Below, one piece after another: positions 60,991-64,000 of a stretch of 64,000 nt of DNA. How positions within the stretch are numbered: position 1 is the stretch's first letter; each line of letters begins with the position of its first letter. The DNA is from Bradyrhizobium sp. 170. Lineage in GTDB: Bacteria > Pseudomonadota > Alphaproteobacteria > Rhizobiales > Xanthobacteraceae. The position numbers and the translations under genes were made by a program. The notes beneath the pieces were generated by a model. The model was not told where the DNA came from. It saw nothing but the letters and a program-made list of their open reading frames with translations, and made no database searches. Location: positions 7,874,001 through 7,938,000 of the forward strand of contig NZ_CP064703.1 of assembly GCF_023101085.1 (NCBI RefSeq), given 5' to 3'.

Positions 60991-61162
60991 GCGTCACCAA
61001 AGGGCGGGCATAGAGCACGCCGTTGCGCTCGCGATATTCGTAGTCCTCCATGGTCGGTCCCGGACATTTGCATTCGGCATAGTCGATGCCGCAGACCGGG
61101 CAGTTGCCGTCCTCATCGCAGTCAGCGGCGAAGACGACTCGCCGCCACCTGCTCTTGATCAT
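60959..61162 (-). CDS. Small zinc-knuckle protein between tail genes
   Basis: A 67-residue protein, MIKSRWRRVVFAADCDEDGN at the start, with CPVCGIDYAECKC. Four Cys suggest one zinc. Proteins of this form occur inside Mu-like tail operons of alphaproteobacteria. It overlaps both neighbours (ATGA upstream, 32 bases downstream), so it is read with them. Function unknown. Confidence 0.7.
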   Translation of the reverse strand: MIKSRWRRVVFAADCDEDGNCPVCGIDYAECKCPGPTMEDYEYRERNGVLYARPLVTHAEASRSRRS

Positions 61163-61827
61163 GCCGACAGGGCCAAGCCGGACATCGGGGCGAATGCCGG
61201 ATGCACCACCTTGTTCTCCTGCCGCAGCTCGTCGCAGCGCGAGGCGTCGTCATAAAGTTTGTACGCCATCACCAGCGTAGGCAGCGGCTCATGGAAGCGG
61301 AAGTTGACCATGCGCGGCAGGGGCCGCGCGGTCGCAACCAGATGGTTGGTCACCGCGCCGTGCAGCGTAACCAGCGCCTGGAAGGTCGCCTGATCCATGC
61401 TGTCGGCGGCGATCTCCTCGGCATCGCGGAACGGCTGGTAGAGCTGCGTCTTGATCGCGTTGACATCCTGACGGCTGACAAAGGTCATGCCAGCAATGAT
61501 GCGGGCCTGCGCGGCGAGGCAGAGCCGGATTCCGGCATCCCTGATCAGCCGGCCGCCCAGCGTAGCGGGCGCTTCGGCCTCGATCCGCTGTCGCACATAG
61601 TCGAGACGCTGCGTTGTCGCGCCCGCCAGCCGCGCCAGATCGAAGCATTGGTCGAGCGGCGGCCCTATCGCGTCGTTGATGCACAGCTTGTAGGCGTGCG
61701 CTCGGGTGTCGCCAATCGCGGTGCGGGCATCCGAGCCCGTGCGCCCCTTCGGCGGCACGGTGCCCAGTAGGTTCAGCAGCATCCGATCGGCGATCGGTGC
61801 CGCTTCATCTGCATCAAGCCGCTTCAT
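61159..61827 (-). CDS. DNA circulation protein N, C-terminal part (Mu gp43-like)
   Basis: A 222-residue protein. Its ATG overlaps the stop of the N-terminal gene by 4 bases, and the two together have the length of the Mu N protein (about 400-490 residues). It is largely helical (TQRLDYVRQRIEAEAPATLGGRLIRDAGIRLCLAAQARI, MDQATFQALVTLHGAVTNHL, LPRMVNFRFHEPLPTLVMAYKLYDD). Role in the tail as hub/tape binding; the circulation name is historical. Confidence 0.8.
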   Translation of the reverse strand: MKRLDADEAAPIADRMLLNLLGTVPPKGRTGSDARTAIGDTRAHAYKLCINDAIGPPLDQCFDLARLAGATTQRLDYVRQRIEAEAPATLGGRLIRDAGIRLCLAAQARIIAGMTFVSRQDVNAIKTQLYQPFRDAEEIAADSMDQATFQALVTLHGAVTNHLVATARPLPRMVNFRFHEPLPTLVMAYKLYDDASRCDELRQENKVVHPAFAPMSGLALSA

Positions 61828-62378
61828 ATGTTGATGATGCCTGTCGGCGGCGGCAGCGGCTGCTCTGACAGCGTGCGCAGCACCTGTCCGCGCAGTGCCT
61901 CGCTCGCCTGGGCGATCGCTGAAGCGGTAGCGATGCTCGGCGCAAAGGTCTGCGGATCGAGGCCGTATTCCTGAAACGTCATGTCGATTACGCAGTAGCC
62001 GCCGAAGCGCTCTTCCTCCGACATGCGATAGCGCGGACAGACCACCTGCTGCGCTGGCTGCGTCGGCAGCTGCAGCGTGCCGGGGCCTTCCTTTTCCAGC
62101 TCCTTGATCAGCGCATCGCGCGGGCGGCGATAGTCGCGCTGGTAGAGCGAATATTCGCTGTCGTAGGGAAAGACGATGCAGTACCCACGCACCGTGAACT
62201 CGCGCGCAGCGCGGCCCATGTCCTCGGCATAGGGCAAGTCCTTTTTTGGAAACTGATGCAGCACAGTCCTGCGCCCGCTCTCGCGGCTGTTCATTTCGCA
62301 ATGAAAGCGCGCACCATTGAACGATGCTGGCATCAGCGCCTTGCGCCATACCGCTGGCAGGTCGAAGATGTTCGTCAT
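61824..62378 (-). CDS. DNA circulation protein N, N-terminal part (DNA_circ_N)
   Basis: A 184-residue protein with the DNA_circ_N domain: ASFNGARFHCEMNSRESGRRTVLHQFPKKDLPYAEDMGRAAREFTVRGYCIVFPYDSEYSLYQRDYRRP. It joins the C-terminal part through a 4-base overlap, so the Mu-like N protein is split over two genes. It forms the ring between tail tube and hub. ATGA overlap with the tape measure gene. Confidence 0.87.
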   Translation of the reverse strand: MTNIFDLPAVWRKALMPASFNGARFHCEMNSRESGRRTVLHQFPKKDLPYAEDMGRAAREFTVRGYCIVFPYDSEYSLYQRDYRRPRDALIKELEKEGPGTLQLPTQPAQQVVCPRYRMSEEERFGGYCVIDMTFQEYGLDPQTFAPSIATASAIAQASEALRGQVLRTLSEQPLPPPTGIINI

Positions 62379-64000
62379 ATCGATAACGTCTCTACTTCCT
62401 GTGCAGGCCCGCGACGCGCTGGCTCCATCTGGGTCTGTCGGTTGATCTCGACATCCTTGAACAATCCACCGCCCTCGGCACCGACGCCGGTCCCCTTGGG
62501 TGCGTTGACATCGACGCTAATCTTGCCGGTGCCTTCTACCTTGGTGGTTGAGGACTGCGTGCGATCAATCTGCTGGCGATCCTCTGCAAGGCCGCGCCGA
62601 AATTCCCATTCACCGCCCCAGCGACTGCGCGGCGTAACTGGTCGGCCCTGATTGCCGCCGATCATGTCGATGGACTTTTCGCCAACACTGCCGACGAGAC
62701 CGACATGGCTGCCGGTCTGGCCGGGCACAGCGCGGCCTCCGTAGCGGCTTCGCGTGCGCACCGCGACATCACCCTCGCGGACCTCGGAGGGGTCTACGTG
62801 CTGGCCCCATGTCAGCCAGTTCGATGCAACGGCTGCATTCCTCGGCGGCTTGCCGCCAGCCTCTGCCACCACTGATGCAGTGAACTGGCCGCACCACGCG
62901 CCGCTGCGCGGATAGCCCTTCGAGGCCATGAACTGTTGCAGCTCACCTGAGCCGCCGCCCCGGATCAACAGCGCCTTGGCTTCATCAAGTACAGGCTTCG
63001 GCACTGAGCCTGCAGCATCACCAGGAGCACCGTAGCCGGTGCCGGGGCCAGCAGTCTGGCCATTTGGCAGGCCTCCGATGCCCTCGCGCCGGCCGACGCC
63101 GAGGCGCTTGGCACCGTGATACGGTCCCCAGCCAGTGCGCGCGACATTCTTCAGCGCGTAGTCGATGGTGGCCTTTTCATTCTTCGGGTCCAGCGGATCG
63201 AGGCCGGTCTGCTTCTGAAATTCATTGCCAAGGCCGCCGCCTGTGTAGAGCTGGAATGCGCCGCCTGATTTGCCACGATCACCAAGAAAGTCTCGCAGAC
63301 CTTCCGATGCCGCAACTTTCACTGCCGTGTCAGGGTCAACGCCGTACTTTTTTGCAGTCTCGCGGATGTACGGCTCCATGCCGCGCGGATCACCGCCCTT
63401 CGGCACCGTGAAGGGTCCAGCACCGGGCGTGCCGCGAGCTGCAGGTGCTGCACCTGCGCCAGCTCCAGTGCCTGCACCGACATCCGAGCCGTAGGGCGCA
63501 CCGCCACCATCGCCGCCGAACATGCGACCGCTGCCGCCGCCCCAGAGACCACCTCCACCGCCGAACATCGGTTGACGGCCGCTAGGTGTGGTGAAAGTGG
63601 CGCGATGGAGCAGACCACCACCACCGCTGCCGTCGAAACCGGTCGGCTGGAAACTGCCGGGGCCGCCCTTGATGGCGTCGTTCAGCTCCTTGATCGTCTT
63701 ATTGTGCTCATCAAGCGACTTCTTCAGCTCATCCATGCTTTTTTCGGGACCACGCCACCAGTTGCCGAACCTGATCCAGAAATTCCCCTCGGGTGGCTCT
63801 TTGGCATATGGCACTGGTTTTTGGGCCTCGGCGAACCCGCTCAGTCCGGGCGGCGCTTGCACATCGTTCTTCTGCATCCACTCCATGAACGACTTCAGCC
63901 TGTCGAGCATCGGCTCGGCATATTCCAGCACTGCCTTCAGGTTCTGCAGCATCGGCTGGTTCGATGCCTCGACCATCTCATTCCACTTGCGCGTGATCGA
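62375..64000 (-). CDS. Tail tape measure protein, C-terminal part with two cell-wall hydrolase domains (partial)
   Basis: The frame is open to the window edge, so the N-terminus is missing. From the edge: helical tape region, then Gly-rich linkers, then a lysozyme-like domain (KYGVDPDTAVKVAASEGLRDFLG ... GAFQLYTGGG ... TIDYALKNV), then a TIGR02594/CHAP-like peptidase (SGAWCGQFTASVVAEAGGKPPRN ... GSHVGLVGSVG, with the Cys and His). Both should cut peptidoglycan when the tail injects. The ATG at 63976 is probably internal, as the frame continues upstream (ITRKWNE). Confidence 0.85.
   Translation of the reverse strand, partial: SITRKWNEMVEASNQPMLQNLKAVLEYAEPMLDRLKSFMEWMQKNDVQAPPGLSGFAEAQKPVPYAKEPPEGNFWIRFGNWWRGPEKSMDELKKSLDEHNKTIKELNDAIKGGPGSFQPTGFDGSGGGGLLHRATFTTPSGRQPMFGGGGGLWGGGSGRMFGGDGGGAPYGSDVGAGTGAGAGAAPAARGTPGAGPFTVPKGGDPRGMEPYIRETAKKYGVDPDTAVKVAASEGLRDFLGDRGKSGGAFQLYTGGGLGNEFQKQTGLDPLDPKNEKATIDYALKNVARTGWGPYHGAKRLGVGRREGIGGLPNGQTAGPGTGYGAPGDAAGSVPKPVLDEAKALLIRGGGSGELQQFMASKGYPRSGAWCGQFTASVVAEAGGKPPRNAAVASNWLTWGQHVDPSEVREGDVAVRTRSRYGGRAVPGQTGSHVGLVGSVGEKSIDMIGGNQGRPVTPRSRWGGEWEFRRGLAEDRQQIDRTQSSTTKVEGTGKISVDVNAPKGTGVGAEGGGLFKDVEINRQTQMEPARRGPAQEVETLSI

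Larger units (their letters stand above)
25383..64000. mobile_element. Integrated element: tyrosine-integrase prophage with defence cargo (right end not in window)
   Basis: From here on the genes are phage- or island-type: a P4-like integrase, restriction genes, HTH regulators, small overlapping unknown genes and a Mu-like tail module. Host-type repeats stop at 25382. The left limit is somewhere in 25383-25848; no tRNA or direct repeat was recognised there, so the exact attachment site is unknown. The right limit lies beyond the window. Two adjacent elements with a border near 44-45 kb remain possible. Confidence 0.75.

Noticed and set aside
1..64000. CRISPR arrays, rRNA and tRNA genes
   Set aside because: I looked for regular direct repeats with unique spacers and for tRNA T-arms, but saw none that hold up by eye. 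A covariance search would be needed to exclude small RNAs.

Overview
The window looks like the chromosome of a high-GC alphaproteobacterium of the Bradyrhizobium / Rhodopseudomonas group. The evidence is the protein content (DUF2093, DUF4170, DUF6101, a close match to the R. palustris fluoroacetate dehalogenase), the endonuclease-type MutL, and several intergenic repeat families that I associate with Bradyrhizobium genomes. This assignment comes from recognition, not from a search.

Host part (1 to about 25.38 kb). The first genes are small envelope proteins. A periplasmic oxidoreductase cluster follows (cytochrome c, VOC protein, Tat-exported subunit, GMC flavoprotein), then an RHH regulator and mutL. 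Next come rsmD and a pseudouridine synthase with a very long charged N-terminus, tadA, a haloacid dehalogenase-type hydrolase, an acyl-CoA dehydrogenase and purD. A three-gene hydrolase / membrane protein / winged-helix operon has a palindromic operator candidate. After it lie xseA, a dienelactone-hydrolase-like protein whose nucleophile position is Ala, and DUF2093. A lipid A and envelope block (lpxK, waaA, DUF374 acyltransferase, DUF4170, cysQ-like, pmbA) and DUF6101 complete this part. Repeat elements sit between convergent genes at five places, and in two of them the repeat supplies the stop codon of the neighbouring gene.

Mobile part (about 25.4 kb to the right edge, open). It starts with small accessory genes and a P4-type tyrosine integrase. 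A defence block follows. An XRE-ImmA/IrrE peptidase and an unknown partner are transcribed away from a type I restriction operon whose HsdM carries an N-terminal XRE domain; the operon also holds hsdS, hsdR and a YgjP-type metalloprotease. Next are an AIPR abortive-infection gene broken by a one-base frameshift, an SRAP protein, and a stand-alone LigD-type ATP-dependent DNA ligase. A tightly overlapped operon of small phage-type genes headed by HTH regulators (52.2 to 46.3 kb, minus strand) is followed by a Mu-like contractile-tail module read from the right edge: tape measure with two cell-wall hydrolase domains, DNA-circulation protein N split into two genes, gp44, gp45, gp46, gp47, gp48-like genes, then two tail fibres, one of them collagen-like. 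The likeliest reading is a tyrosine-integrase prophage with a Mu-type tail and a defence cargo, though two adjacent elements cannot be excluded. Three genes in the element (near 30.87, 40.78 and 46.89 kb) each lack one base, which points either to decay or to assembly indels.
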